Below the pieces are notes generated by a model, which saw only the letters and a list, made by a program, of their open reading frames with translations, ran no database searches and was not told where the DNA came from. This document shows, one piece after another, positions 31,127 through 39,871 of a stretch of DNA of 64,000 nt; positions within the stretch are counted from its first letter, which is position 1, and each line of letters starts with the position of its first letter. The stretch lies in NCBI RefSeq assembly GCF_030287405.1, contig NZ_JASVVV010000001.1:912403-976402 (forward strand), written 5' to 3'. The position numbers were made by a program, and so were the translations under genes. The DNA comes from Halalkalicoccus sp. NIPERK01 (lineage in GTDB: Archaea > Halobacteriota > Halobacteria > Halobacteriales > Halalkalicoccaceae).

Positions 31127-32716
31127 TTATAGCGACGCGACGTTCTGGAACGTCAGGTCGGTCCGCAGGTTGATCCCGTCGAACGTGTCGGAGCGCTCGA
31201 TCAGCATATAATCGCCGACGGCGTCGACGTGCGGATACTCGAACCCGACGATCTCTCCGGGTTGGAGCTGATGAGCGCGAAACGACCGCGCCTCGGTTTC
31301 GAGCGTCTGGGGCATCGTGCTCTTCTCGCGGAGCTTTGCACTTAGATGGTCCTCGACCGCTCGAAACGAGGAGAGCGAATCTTTTTTATCTCGGTGTTCG
31401 CGGAGCCGGTATTGCTCGACGGAATCACGGTTCTGATCCCGGCTGAACAACGGGAACGGGTAGTAGGTCTTGATGGCCGGGTCACCACTCGCCGTAATTC
31501 CGATATCGTGGCCCTCGTCACCAGCCGATTCGATGATGAGCCACGGATCAGGCGGGAGGGCGGCGTCTGATCGCAGACGGAACCGATCGCGGAACGACTC
31601 GTCGCCCAAGAACTCGAACGACGACCGATCCGACACGATGTCCGCTGAGTCATCGTCAGGGCGACGCGGCCCCGTATCGTCGGCGTTCCCGCGCTGGATG
31701 CGCACGCGGAGATCCTCCTCGCTGACGGGGCGTGTCCACACCGCGACTCGATCCAATCGTGACTTTTCGGGATCAAGGCGATAGTGGATCCGATCGAACT
31801 CAGTCACCCGTTGATACGAGACGACGTCACTGGCGTCCACAGCCGTCACTTCGTCCTCACTGATGTCGGAGCCGCCGTCAACGCGGACGTCGTTGTAGAG
31901 GTCGTCATCGGAGGGGTCCACATCGAGTAAGTAGAAGTCATCAGGTGTGTTCGCCTGCCCCCGCTGCATCCAGAACCGTCGGTCGGCACTACCGAGTGGT
32001 CGAAACGTGACTGTCGTGCCGGACGATCCCAGCAGCGCCGCCCCTCGCTGTGCGAGCTCGGTCAGCGCTTCGAGTAGGGAGAGGCCGTCGATCTCGATGT
32101 CGGTCCGGTGGGTGACGGGCTCGACGCCAGCGGTCGTGAGTTCGGGACACTTCGCGTCGACCAGCTGCTCAACGATCCCAGGGTCATCCGAGTCGCCCGT
32201 AGCGACCGGTTCATCGCGGAACTCACCGTAGAATCGGCGATTGTCGAGCACCTCAAACACGAAGTCGTGCGCACCGAAGGCCATGTTGACCCGGTGGGCA
32301 CCGAGTTCTTCGTATTCGGGTTGTTGGGCCCAGCCCGTCCACCGCCGATCCGCGAAGGCGTCGTGTGGACCGCCATACAGCGTCTCGCCGTATCGCGTCT
32401 CGCCGTACAGCGCCTCGTCTGTCTCTGTCTCGATGCCGGAGATGTCCTGATCGGTCGTGTGCTCGACGAGGAACTCAATCCGAGACCCGGATCGGACCGT
32501 CCCGGTGTACTTCCCGTTCGGCGACAGGATCTCGAAGGTGGCGCTGTCTTTCCAGCCTGCCACCCGCCGTGTGATTTCGACGGGTGCGATACCGCCGCGG
32601 TACATGAGGTCATTCGTCTCCTCGTCGCCGGAGACATCAAACACCTCGTCGGCACTGCCCGACTCGTTGCCAGGGTGGAACACCTGTAGCTCGGCGTCCG
32701 TGATCGTGAGAACCAT
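31127..32716 (-). CDS. Tail hub/baseplate-like protein
   Basis: The 529-residue protein opens with MVLTITDAELQVFHPGNESG and a strand-rich part containing EITRRVAGWKDSATFEILSP, the type of segment found at the start of siphovirus hub proteins, where a beta-barrel binds the end of the tail tube. Its centre (LSLLEALTELAQRGAALLGS) is helical, as in the gp27/gp44 hub fold. The gene lies downstream of the tape measure, as expected of a distal tail or hub gene. Assignment is by sequence style and position. Confidence 0.6.
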   Translation of the reverse strand: MVLTITDAELQVFHPGNESGSADEVFDVSGDEETNDLMYRGGIAPVEITRRVAGWKDSATFEILSPNGKYTGTVRSGSRIEFLVEHTTDQDISGIETETDEALYGETRYGETLYGGPHDAFADRRWTGWAQQPEYEELGAHRVNMAFGAHDFVFEVLDNRRFYGEFRDEPVATGDSDDPGIVEQLVDAKCPELTTAGVEPVTHRTDIEIDGLSLLEALTELAQRGAALLGSSGTTVTFRPLGSADRRFWMQRGQANTPDDFYLLDVDPSDDDLYNDVRVDGGSDISEDEVTAVDASDVVSYQRVTEFDRIHYRLDPEKSRLDRVAVWTRPVSEEDLRVRIQRGNADDTGPRRPDDDSADIVSDRSSFEFLGDESFRDRFRLRSDAALPPDPWLIIESAGDEGHDIGITASGDPAIKTYYPFPLFSRDQNRDSVEQYRLREHRDKKDSLSSFRAVEDHLSAKLREKSTMPQTLETEARSFRAHQLQPGEIVGFEYPHVDAVGDYMLIERSDTFDGINLRTDLTFQNVASL

Positions 32717-32725
32717 GTGTAGACT

Positions 32726-35029
32726 CTACCAGGCAACAACCTCGTCCCAGCGCATGGCAGTCGAATCGGCCGCATGCAAAAGGAACATGTGGTCGGTATC
32801 GCCAATCCAGTCTTGATCCGCGGCAGCGGGTTCATAGACCCCCCGAGAAGCACCATCGAACAGTAACTGGATCATTCCATCAGAATCGCGGATTAGGCTC
32901 ACTGTGTGGGGCTCGGTATCTTTCGGCCACGACGATTCAATCACGTCTGTTGCGGCCCCATCGAGAATCTCCGTCACGCGGAGAGAGGCTGTCGAGGCGC
33001 TCTCATCGTGATGCGTTAGCTGGATTCGGTACTCGTACTGATCGCGGTCGATTACAAGCGGAGCGAATATAATCGGCTGATCCGTTATCGAATCAGTCGC
33101 CTGAAACGAGGCTTGCCAGCGGCCAGTGCGCAACGCACAGGGTGCGGTCACGACCGTGTTGCCACCGTCGGTGTCGGTGACGAGCGCTTCGTCCTGCACT
33201 GATGGAGCGCCGAGTTCGACTGTCCACTCGGGGCGGAGCAGACCGGCTTGGACCCCTCCAACAGTCGGAATTCGATTCGCTTCGAATTGCCCGTCGCCGA
33301 AGTCGTCGAAGAAGGCATACGCCGTAATCCCATCGTCGTCGAAATCCACTGTATTGGGGACGATCGACGAACCAACGCTCGCATGCGAGATCCCGAGTCG
33401 GCCCTGATCTCGACCTTCGTCCTCGAAGACCGAGTGGATGATCGCCCACGTCTCGCCGAACGGGACCAGGCACGGACCTTCGAAACCGGTCCATCGCGTC
33501 CCCTCCGTCGAGATGATTGGGCCGTCGGCCTTCTCCCACTTCTGATCAATCTGATCGGCGTGGGCGATCCCTACCCGACCCACGTTGAAATCATCTGAGC
33601 GATAGCACGTCCACCAGCGGCCGTTCCACCGGATCGGTGACTGGATCGACGTGATCTCATCCTCCCACGCCTGATCGACTTCGAGGATTGGGTTACTGTC
33701 AATCTCCGTCCAGTTGAGAAGGTCATCAGATCTGAGGACGCCGACTTTGATCTCTCGATTCGTTTCATTCGATACGCCGACGTTACAGAACGCGTACCAC
33801 GTCCCGTCGACCTTGTGAAGTCCTCGGACGTAGACCCTATCGGCGTCAGCGTGCGTCCAACTGCCGAAATCAGCGACAGTGATGACGGGGTCATCTGTCC
33901 ACTCCCACGAACCCCGTTCGAGATCGTCGCTGAATCCGACACCTCCCGCTCGAATGCCAGGGATCGTCTCATCATCGGCGACGATCCCGGTCGTGACGAC
34001 TGCCCACTGATCTCGGTCGTCATCCCACACGAGTGCCTCAGCCAGCACACGGGACCCGTGCCAGTCGGCAACATTGTAGCCGACAATCGGATTCGCAGGC
34101 GAATCTGTCCACGATAAAAGGTCACGGGAGAACGCAAGCGATCCCGTCTGATTCGCCAACTGCGGATCGGCGTCCTGCTCGTGCGGCCGTGGTTTGCTCT
34201 GATAGAGTAACGCATACAGCCCCTCGCCGAACCGATACAGCGAGCGCGGGTTCGTCCGACTCCCAAATCGTTCGTCGAGACGTCTGCCTGGGAAGAGCGC
34301 ATCCTCTCGGATCGTCCATGCGTCAGGGTTGAGCGGCGGATCGCGGGTTAGACTGTCGTTCTGACTCCACTTGGCAGTCTCACCACGTTCGCGTCCGGTC
34401 GGAGTGCGTGTGGAAAGTTGATGGGGCTCCGATTGGGCGGGTTTCGAGTGGCCGAACAGCCGCCGATCGATCACATCACCAGCAGTGAGTGTGCCGGACT
34501 CAGAGGAAACCCACACCCACGCCAGCGGCGTCCCCTCGACCTGTGGGGGTGCTGGGCGCTCGACCCCAGCCCGTTGTGAATCCGATGGTCGGGGATTTTC
34601 TTCGGCTCCCTCTTCCACGTCAATCCCACTCTCTGTTCCGTGGACGACGTCCCAGCGGGCCGTTCCGGGGCTCGGACTGGTCCCGAGACCAACAGACGTT
34701 TCCTTGATGTCAACCGGCGACCCGGCGACGAAGTACCTGCCCGGATCGACGATCAGTGTGTCAGACACACCAAATTGCCCGGAACCGAGCGTGACCTGAC
34801 ATCCCTCGTCGACGTGGTAGCCATGATACCGATCCGATCGCGCGTTCGTATCGAGCGCCTGGATCCCATCACGATCACCGACACGATAGTCCTCACCGCT
34901 CATCTGACTACCACCTCCCCCCTCCTGTGAGCGACCGAAGAGGTAGCCGACTGCACCAGCCGCAGCGCCCAGAACGCCGAAAAACGAGCGCCGAGTGGTC
35001 GCGAGCGGGCTACTCTCCGATTCGTCCAT
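32726..35029 (-). CDS. Tat-signal protein with beta-propeller (glycosidase-like) domain
   Basis: This 767-residue protein begins with a twin-arginine motif and hydrophobic helix (TTRRSFFGVLGAAAGAVGYL), unusual for a tail gene. The middle (about 230-570) contains recurrent propeller-like blades: SLYRFGEGLYALLYQSK, VLAEALVWDDDRDQWAVVTT, WYAFCNVGVSNETNREIKVG and GRWWTCYRSDDFNVG. These resemble five-bladed GH43/GH32/GH130-type folds. The C-terminal 180 residues look like a LamG-type sandwich. It lies between tape measure and hub genes, so it could be a tail-tip enzyme or an exported surface protein. Confidence 0.65.
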   Translation of the reverse strand: MDESESSPLATTRRSFFGVLGAAAGAVGYLFGRSQEGGGGSQMSGEDYRVGDRDGIQALDTNARSDRYHGYHVDEGCQVTLGSGQFGVSDTLIVDPGRYFVAGSPVDIKETSVGLGTSPSPGTARWDVVHGTESGIDVEEGAEENPRPSDSQRAGVERPAPPQVEGTPLAWVWVSSESGTLTAGDVIDRRLFGHSKPAQSEPHQLSTRTPTGRERGETAKWSQNDSLTRDPPLNPDAWTIREDALFPGRRLDERFGSRTNPRSLYRFGEGLYALLYQSKPRPHEQDADPQLANQTGSLAFSRDLLSWTDSPANPIVGYNVADWHGSRVLAEALVWDDDRDQWAVVTTGIVADDETIPGIRAGGVGFSDDLERGSWEWTDDPVITVADFGSWTHADADRVYVRGLHKVDGTWYAFCNVGVSNETNREIKVGVLRSDDLLNWTEIDSNPILEVDQAWEDEITSIQSPIRWNGRWWTCYRSDDFNVGRVGIAHADQIDQKWEKADGPIISTEGTRWTGFEGPCLVPFGETWAIIHSVFEDEGRDQGRLGISHASVGSSIVPNTVDFDDDGITAYAFFDDFGDGQFEANRIPTVGGVQAGLLRPEWTVELGAPSVQDEALVTDTDGGNTVVTAPCALRTGRWQASFQATDSITDQPIIFAPLVIDRDQYEYRIQLTHHDESASTASLRVTEILDGAATDVIESSWPKDTEPHTVSLIRDSDGMIQLLFDGASRGVYEPAAADQDWIGDTDHMFLLHAADSTAMRWDEVVAW

Positions 35030-35053
35030 GACCTACATGTGTGTAACATGGTA

Positions 35054-38000
35054 TTAGATACCTCCGCTTCCGAGTTCTTTTTCGAGCCGTTCCATCACCG
35101 AATTACCGGCTTGATCGGGGTCTTCCGAGCGAACCTCGATGTCGATGTCGTAGGTGTTGTTTTCCGATCTGCCTGATCCCGAGCTGTTGGCCACCTTTGC
35201 CAGCCCCTCGAGGCGACTCACCTCGGCCGTCGTCAGGACCTGCTCGCCGCGGTCGACGACCGCCGGACCCGTCCGCTCGATCCGGCCGCCGGTGTTGAGT
35301 CGGGGCAGGCTGAGTGAGCCACCGCCGATCGTCTTGCCGGCGACGGTCGCACTCGGGAGCGACACCGAGCTGGGGACGGCGCTGTTGAACGCCGATTTCA
35401 GCGCGCTGGCCGCGGCCGATCCGGCGTCGCGGAACGCCGAGCCAAGCGCGCCGGCGATGTCCCATCGTCCGATCCAGTCGAGCAGGCCGTTCAGGAGGTC
35501 TTTGGCGCTGTCAACGGCATTTTGGAAGCCGTTTTCCATCGCCGTGCGGAACTCCTCGATCTGTGAGACGGCACTTGATCGGAGGTCCTCGAACAGCCCG
35601 ATGACGTCGGCAACGAAGCCCTGAATGAGGCCGAGCACCGCGTCGATCGCGTTCTGGAAGGCGTTCTCGATTGCGGTGAGCATATCGGGAACGATCGAAC
35701 TGCCGACCAGCCGCTGATAGAGGTCCTCGAAGAACCCGATTATCTCGCTGACAAGAGTGTCGACATAGCCGATCAGGACGTCGACCCATCCCGAGATGAG
35801 CCCCTCGATCCGATCGGTCGTCCGAGTGACGAACGCGAGGATCGTCTCCCACGCGCCCTCCCAGTCGCCGCGGATGAGCTGCAGGCCGACCGTGATGACC
35901 GTCGCGATCATGTCGATGGCCTGCTCGATGACGGTGACGATCGTCTCGAAGATCATCAGGACGGTCGCCATGATGTCGGCGCCCCAGGTGTCCCAGAACT
36001 GGCGGACGGCGTTGAGCGTCGTCTGGATGACTGTCTGAATCGCCCCAAGCGCGGCTGTGATCGTCGCCCGAAGCGGCGGCCAGATCGCCTCGGCCACCGT
36101 GCGGATCGCCGGCCAGACCGTGTTCCACACGGCTTGGATCGCGGTGAGCGTCGTTTGAATCGCCGTTTGGATCGCACCGATCGATGTCTCGACTGCAGTC
36201 CGAATCGGCGGCCAGACTGCGTTGATCGTCGCTCGGAGTTCCGGCCAGATCCGGTTCCACACACCGCGGATCGCAGTGAGCGCTGCCTGGATGGCGGTCT
36301 GAATCGCTCCTACGACCGTCTCGATCGCCGTTCGGATCGCGGTCCACGTCGTCCGTGCATCCGAGAGGATCCGCTGGCCGTGCTGGTTCCAGGCATCCCG
36401 GATCCGCTGCACGTAGGGCTGGATGAACGACCAGATCGCCGAGACAGCCGTGACGATCGCAGATCGGACCCGGTTGAAGATATCCCGGCTTCGCTGAATC
36501 AGCGGCTGCAGGTACGTCGTCCATAGTCGCCGAATCGTGTTCAGCCCGGTGTTGATGACCGTCTGAACCGATTGCATCCCGGTCCGGATGATCGGCCCGA
36601 TCGTGTTCCAGACCGTCCTGACGACGCCGGCGAACGTCTGCCAGACGTTCCAGGCCGTCCGGATGGCCGCCATTCCGGTTCGGATCGCCGTCCGGATCGC
36701 TCCGAGAGCGGTTTCGACCACGGACCGGATCTGCGGCCATACTGTCTGGATAACGGCCTGCAGCGTCGGCCAGACAGCGTTCCACACTGATCGGACGGTG
36801 CTGAGTCCGTTCGTGACGGCCGTTCGGATCGCACCAAGCGCCGTCTCGACGGCCGTGCGGACCTGCCCGAAGATCTGCCGTGCGCGGGCGACGAGTGGCT
36901 GGAGGTAGGTCGTCCACGCGGTCTGCAGCGCCGCGAGAACAGCCGTGACCACAGTTCGAACGCCGTCCATCGCCGTCTGTACGGCGGGCTGGAGGCGAGC
37001 CCAGATCTGTCGTGCGCGGGCGATGGCGTCGGCGGTCGCCTGCGCCAGCCACTGAATCGTCGCGACCAGGACGTCCGCGATCAGCGTCGCGACCCGCGAG
37101 ACGATAGGTTCGACCCGCGCCGCGAATGCAGAAAAGACGTTCCGGAGCGTGTCGATATAGCCGGGCCCCTCGCTGCCGAGCCACGACAGCAGGGGCTGGA
37201 GGGCAGCACGAACGGCCGCGACGACCCGCATCGTCTGGTCACGGATCCCGCCGAAGTTCGTCGTCCACGCGGCGGCGAGGGCAACCGCGGCGGCGATCAC
37301 CGCGCCAATCGCGATCGTCACCGGATTGAGGGCGGCAATGACCGTCCCGATCAGGCTGGCCGTCGTCGCGATCGGGGTCGCCAGCGCACCCAGCACGGTC
37401 GCGAGCGTCCCGAAGCCCGCCATCACGGGTCCGAGGATGGCCGACAGCCCGCCCATCATCGAGACGAGCGAGCCACCGGCGACGATCAGTCCGCCGAACA
37501 GCCCCGTAATGAGCGTGATCGCGCCGGCCAGCCCGCCCGTCGATTCGTTGAAGGCCGCGAACCGCGAGAGCAGCGTGTTGACCATCTGGGCGAGGGTCGT
37601 CAGCGCCGGGAGGAGCTGCTGGCCCGTCGAGATGGCGAGGTTCCGGAGGTTGTTCTTCGTGATCTGCACCGTGGATTTGAACGTCGACATCGCCGTCTCG
37701 AACTCGGCGGCGAGCGAGCCGCCCTCCTCGAACTGCTGTTTCGACGTCTCGAGGGCGCGGTTCGTACTGTCGAGATTGTTCGAGAGGCCCGCAAGCGCCT
37801 GCCGGGAGGTCGTCGACAGGACGGCTCGGAGGTCGTCGGCGGCCTGCCCACCCTCGCCCATCTTCTGGGCCATCATCTGGATGACCGCCGTCGGGTCCTC
37901 CTTGCGCATCGTCTTGAACTCGCCGGCGGTCATCCCGAGCGCCTGCGCGATGTTGTTGACCTTCTTGGGATCCATCAGCTCCTGGGCCATCCGGCGGAGC

Positions 38001-38656
38001 TGGGTCCCGGCCACGCGCGCAGAGGGCGAGACCTCGTTCATCGAGGCGTTCAGCGCGAGGATGTCCGACGAGGACATCCCCATGTTCGTCAGCGCACCCG
38101 CCGAGCGGGTCGCGGCGTCGGTGATCTCGCTCGACGAGGTCGCCATCGTGTTCGATAGCGCATTCGTCGCGTCGCCGATCGCCCGGGCGTTCTCGATGGG
38201 CTCGTTCATCAGCGTGGTCATCCGGGCGAACGAGTCGGCCGCCTGCTCGGCCGTGAGGTCCGTTGCCGTCGCCATCTCGCCGACAACCTGCGTGAAGTTC
38301 TGGATGTTGTCCGTGCCTGTGATTCCGAGACGCCCCGCCTGCTCGGCGATCCCGGCGAGTTCGGATTGGGCGAGAGGCATCCGCGAACTCATCTCTTGAA
38401 TCGCGGTGCCCATCTCCCGGGCGGTCTGTGGATCGGTGACCTTCTCGAGCTCCACCATTTGCTGCTCGAAGTCGGCAGCGGCGGACGTTGCGGCGGCCAG
38501 TCCGCCAGCGCTCACCGCCGCGAGCGCCCCGCCGGCGAGCCCGACCTTTGTCTTGAAGTCGGACACGGCGCTGCCAGCGCCGGCCATCTTGGACGTGAAC
38601 GCCGAGACGCCATCGGCCTCGACGCGACCGGTTAGAACGTACTCTCCTGCGGACAT
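35054..38656 (-). CDS. Tape measure protein
   Basis: At 1200 residues this is the longest gene of the window. The N-terminal 350 residues have the TMP_core/TP901 pattern (QEMSSRMPLAQSELAGIAEQ, TNALSNTMATSSSEITDAAT, VAGTQLRRMAQELMDPKKV). Hydrophobic helices follow at about 380-470. Then comes a long alpha-helical array of repeated Trp-containing units (for example WPPIRTAVETSIGAIQTAIQ and WPPLRATITAALGAIQTVIQ). The C-terminus (GGRIERTGPAVVDRGEQVLT) is also typical. The length should set a tail of roughly 180 nm by the usual 1.5 angstrom per residue rule; that is inference. Confidence 0.92.
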   Translation of the reverse strand: MSAGEYVLTGRVEADGVSAFTSKMAGAGSAVSDFKTKVGLAGGALAAVSAGGLAAATSAAADFEQQMVELEKVTDPQTAREMGTAIQEMSSRMPLAQSELAGIAEQAGRLGITGTDNIQNFTQVVGEMATATDLTAEQAADSFARMTTLMNEPIENARAIGDATNALSNTMATSSSEITDAATRSAGALTNMGMSSSDILALNASMNEVSPSARVAGTQLRRMAQELMDPKKVNNIAQALGMTAGEFKTMRKEDPTAVIQMMAQKMGEGGQAADDLRAVLSTTSRQALAGLSNNLDSTNRALETSKQQFEEGGSLAAEFETAMSTFKSTVQITKNNLRNLAISTGQQLLPALTTLAQMVNTLLSRFAAFNESTGGLAGAITLITGLFGGLIVAGGSLVSMMGGLSAILGPVMAGFGTLATVLGALATPIATTASLIGTVIAALNPVTIAIGAVIAAAVALAAAWTTNFGGIRDQTMRVVAAVRAALQPLLSWLGSEGPGYIDTLRNVFSAFAARVEPIVSRVATLIADVLVATIQWLAQATADAIARARQIWARLQPAVQTAMDGVRTVVTAVLAALQTAWTTYLQPLVARARQIFGQVRTAVETALGAIRTAVTNGLSTVRSVWNAVWPTLQAVIQTVWPQIRSVVETALGAIRTAIRTGMAAIRTAWNVWQTFAGVVRTVWNTIGPIIRTGMQSVQTVINTGLNTIRRLWTTYLQPLIQRSRDIFNRVRSAIVTAVSAIWSFIQPYVQRIRDAWNQHGQRILSDARTTWTAIRTAIETVVGAIQTAIQAALTAIRGVWNRIWPELRATINAVWPPIRTAVETSIGAIQTAIQTTLTAIQAVWNTVWPAIRTVAEAIWPPLRATITAALGAIQTVIQTTLNAVRQFWDTWGADIMATVLMIFETIVTVIEQAIDMIATVITVGLQLIRGDWEGAWETILAFVTRTTDRIEGLISGWVDVLIGYVDTLVSEIIGFFEDLYQRLVGSSIVPDMLTAIENAFQNAIDAVLGLIQGFVADVIGLFEDLRSSAVSQIEEFRTAMENGFQNAVDSAKDLLNGLLDWIGRWDIAGALGSAFRDAGSAAASALKSAFNSAVPSSVSLPSATVAGKTIGGGSLSLPRLNTGGRIERTGPAVVDRGEQVLTTAEVSRLEGLAKVANSSGSGRSENNTYDIDIEVRSEDPDQAGNSVMERLEKELGSGGI

Positions 38657-38706
38657 GATGAGTTACTTATTTGAGGATTCGAAGTGTTTTGATCAGCGTA
38701 CGAACG

Positions 38707-39039
38707 ATGAGTGAAAATCCGAGTGTCGAGTGGATCCACGACCAACTACGGGCGAACGGCTGGGACGACGAGGCGATCGAGCAGGGCAAAGCATTTCGAA
38801 ACGCGAACATCGTCGGCGGGATCGGCGGCCTCCTCTGTATCTTCGTGATCGGCATCCCGATCGGCCTGCCGCTGGTCGCTTACGGACTCTATCGACGGCG
38901 GCAGTTCTCCGACGTCGGCGAGGAGTATCTCGATGCCCGGAAGGAACTCGAACGCGAGCTCAAGCGCCGGAAAAAGAGCGGTGAGCCCCGCTTTGAGGAC
39001 GTCGGCGACGGCTGGTTCGAGGATCGTCTGCCGCAGTAA
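38707..39039 (+). CDS. Opposite-strand membrane protein within the tail operon (moron-like)
   Basis: The 110-residue protein is the only rightward gene in the late region. It starts MSENPSVEWIHDQLRANGWD, has two close hydrophobic segments (NIVGGIGGLLCIFVIGIPI, GLPLVAYGLYRR) and a basic C-terminal helix. A TATA-like cttattt lies about 35 bp before its ATG, so it can be expressed while late genes are silent. Its N-terminal HDQLRANGWDDEAIEQG resembles a short helical fold found in SHOCT-like small domains. A prophage-expressed superinfection or surface function is a hypothesis. Confidence 0.6.
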   Translation: MSENPSVEWIHDQLRANGWDDEAIEQGKAFRNANIVGGIGGLLCIFVIGIPIGLPLVAYGLYRRRQFSDVGEEYLDARKELERELKRRKKSGEPRFEDVGDGWFEDRLPQ

Positions 39040-39049
39040 CAGTAGTTCG

Positions 39050-39199
39050 CTATCCTCCTGACTCCCAGTAGTCGATATTCACTGGGCCGTGATTCGGACA
39101 GCGGACTGGAAAGTCATCTTCCAGTTTGTTCCCACAGCGAGGGCAGTACGCGATCTCGTCGCTCGTCTCGTCGAAAATGTCGTCAGCTATGGCACTCAT
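39050..39199 (-). CDS. Zinc-finger microprotein in the tail operon (49 aa)
   Basis: MSAIADDIFDETSDEIAYCP continues with RCGNKLEDDFPVRCPNHG, giving Cys pairs 13 residues apart in a rubredoxin-like ribbon. The gene follows the tail chaperone frame by 6 bp, so it belongs to the late transcript; its end is 11 bp from the stop of the opposed membrane gene. Confidence 0.55.
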   Translation of the reverse strand: MSAIADDIFDETSDEIAYCPRCGNKLEDDFPVRCPNHGPVNIDYWESGG

Positions 39200-39205
39200 G
39201 TGTAG

Positions 39206-39871
39206 TTACCTGGCGTTCGGTGCGGTCGAAGGTGGTCCCGTCGCATCCTGTTGGTAGGCGCTCGCGGTTTCACCGCTGGTTTTCGAGCGCTTCTGTTTGC
39301 GCCGCTGGCGCTCGCGTCGTTTCTCGGAGCGCCTGTGCCCTTCCTGGAGCTGCTCGATCTCGGGCATGAGCAAGCGATAGATCCCATCGTAGGTGTAGCC
39401 CTTCTCGTGGAGGAAGTCGACCAAGTCGGCCTCCTCGAACTCGTCGAGCGTCGCCGTCGCTTCTTCTTCTGCCGATCCCGCTTCAGGCGCCATCGCCCGC
39501 GGCTCGGGGATCTCGTAGCCCTCATACAAATCCTCAGTGTCGTCCGTCAGGTCGTCGGCCTCGCGTTCGGATGCGAGTAAGCCCGATGCGGAGACGATCG
39601 CGTACTCGAGGAGATCGGGGACGCCCGCAGCCATCTGCCGGACGTCCGCCGGGCCGATCGTCTCGAAGCCCGCGATCGAGCGCCGAAAGAGAGCGGCGAG
39701 CATCCGTGGTGTCCGCTCGCGATTATCGTAAAACCGAATCGAATCGCCGTACTGAAGCGGGCGGACGTAGAGCTCGCCGAGTCCCGTGATCGGTGCGCGA
39801 CGCTCGATGACGTGGCCCTGTGCATCGCGGGCAGCGCGACCCTCGACGGTAATGCGCTCGTCAGGGCTTAG
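39206..39871 (-). CDS. Tail assembly chaperone, C-terminal part made by -1 frameshift (lambda GT-like)
   Basis: This frame has no usable start before the upstream gene ends. It is open from the slippery site at 39877-39871 through LSPDERITVEGRAARDAQGH and RPLQYGDSIRFYDNR, into an internal Met at 39703 and on to the stop at 39206. Read by a -1 slip from the preceding gene it adds 221 residues, giving a fusion of about 368. The C-terminal half has a charged, Arg/Lys-rich tail (RRSEKRRERQRRKQKRSKT). Location directly upstream of the tape measure matches GT proteins, which guide tape-measure assembly. Initiation at the internal ATG (165 aa) is the alternative. Confidence 0.72.
   Translation of the reverse strand, partial: LSPDERITVEGRAARDAQGHVIERRAPITGLGELYVRPLQYGDSIRFYDNRERTPRMLAALFRRSIAGFETIGPADVRQMAAGVPDLLEYAIVSASGLLASEREADDLTDDTEDLYEGYEIPEPRAMAPEAGSAEEEATATLDEFEEADLVDFLHEKGYTYDGIYRLLMPEIEQLQEGHRRSEKRRERQRRKQKRSKTSGETASAYQQDATGPPSTAPNAR

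Noticed and set aside
35511-37184. Long leftward frame inside the tape measure gene in another phase
   Set aside because: Repetitive Arg/Asp/His composition mirrors the tape-measure repeats and starts inside that gene.
39206-39703. Independent 165-residue gene starting at the internal ATG 39703
   Set aside because: It is kept only as an alternative. The frame is open for 56 codons upstream, exactly to a slippery heptamer in the correct phase, which an independent gene would not need.
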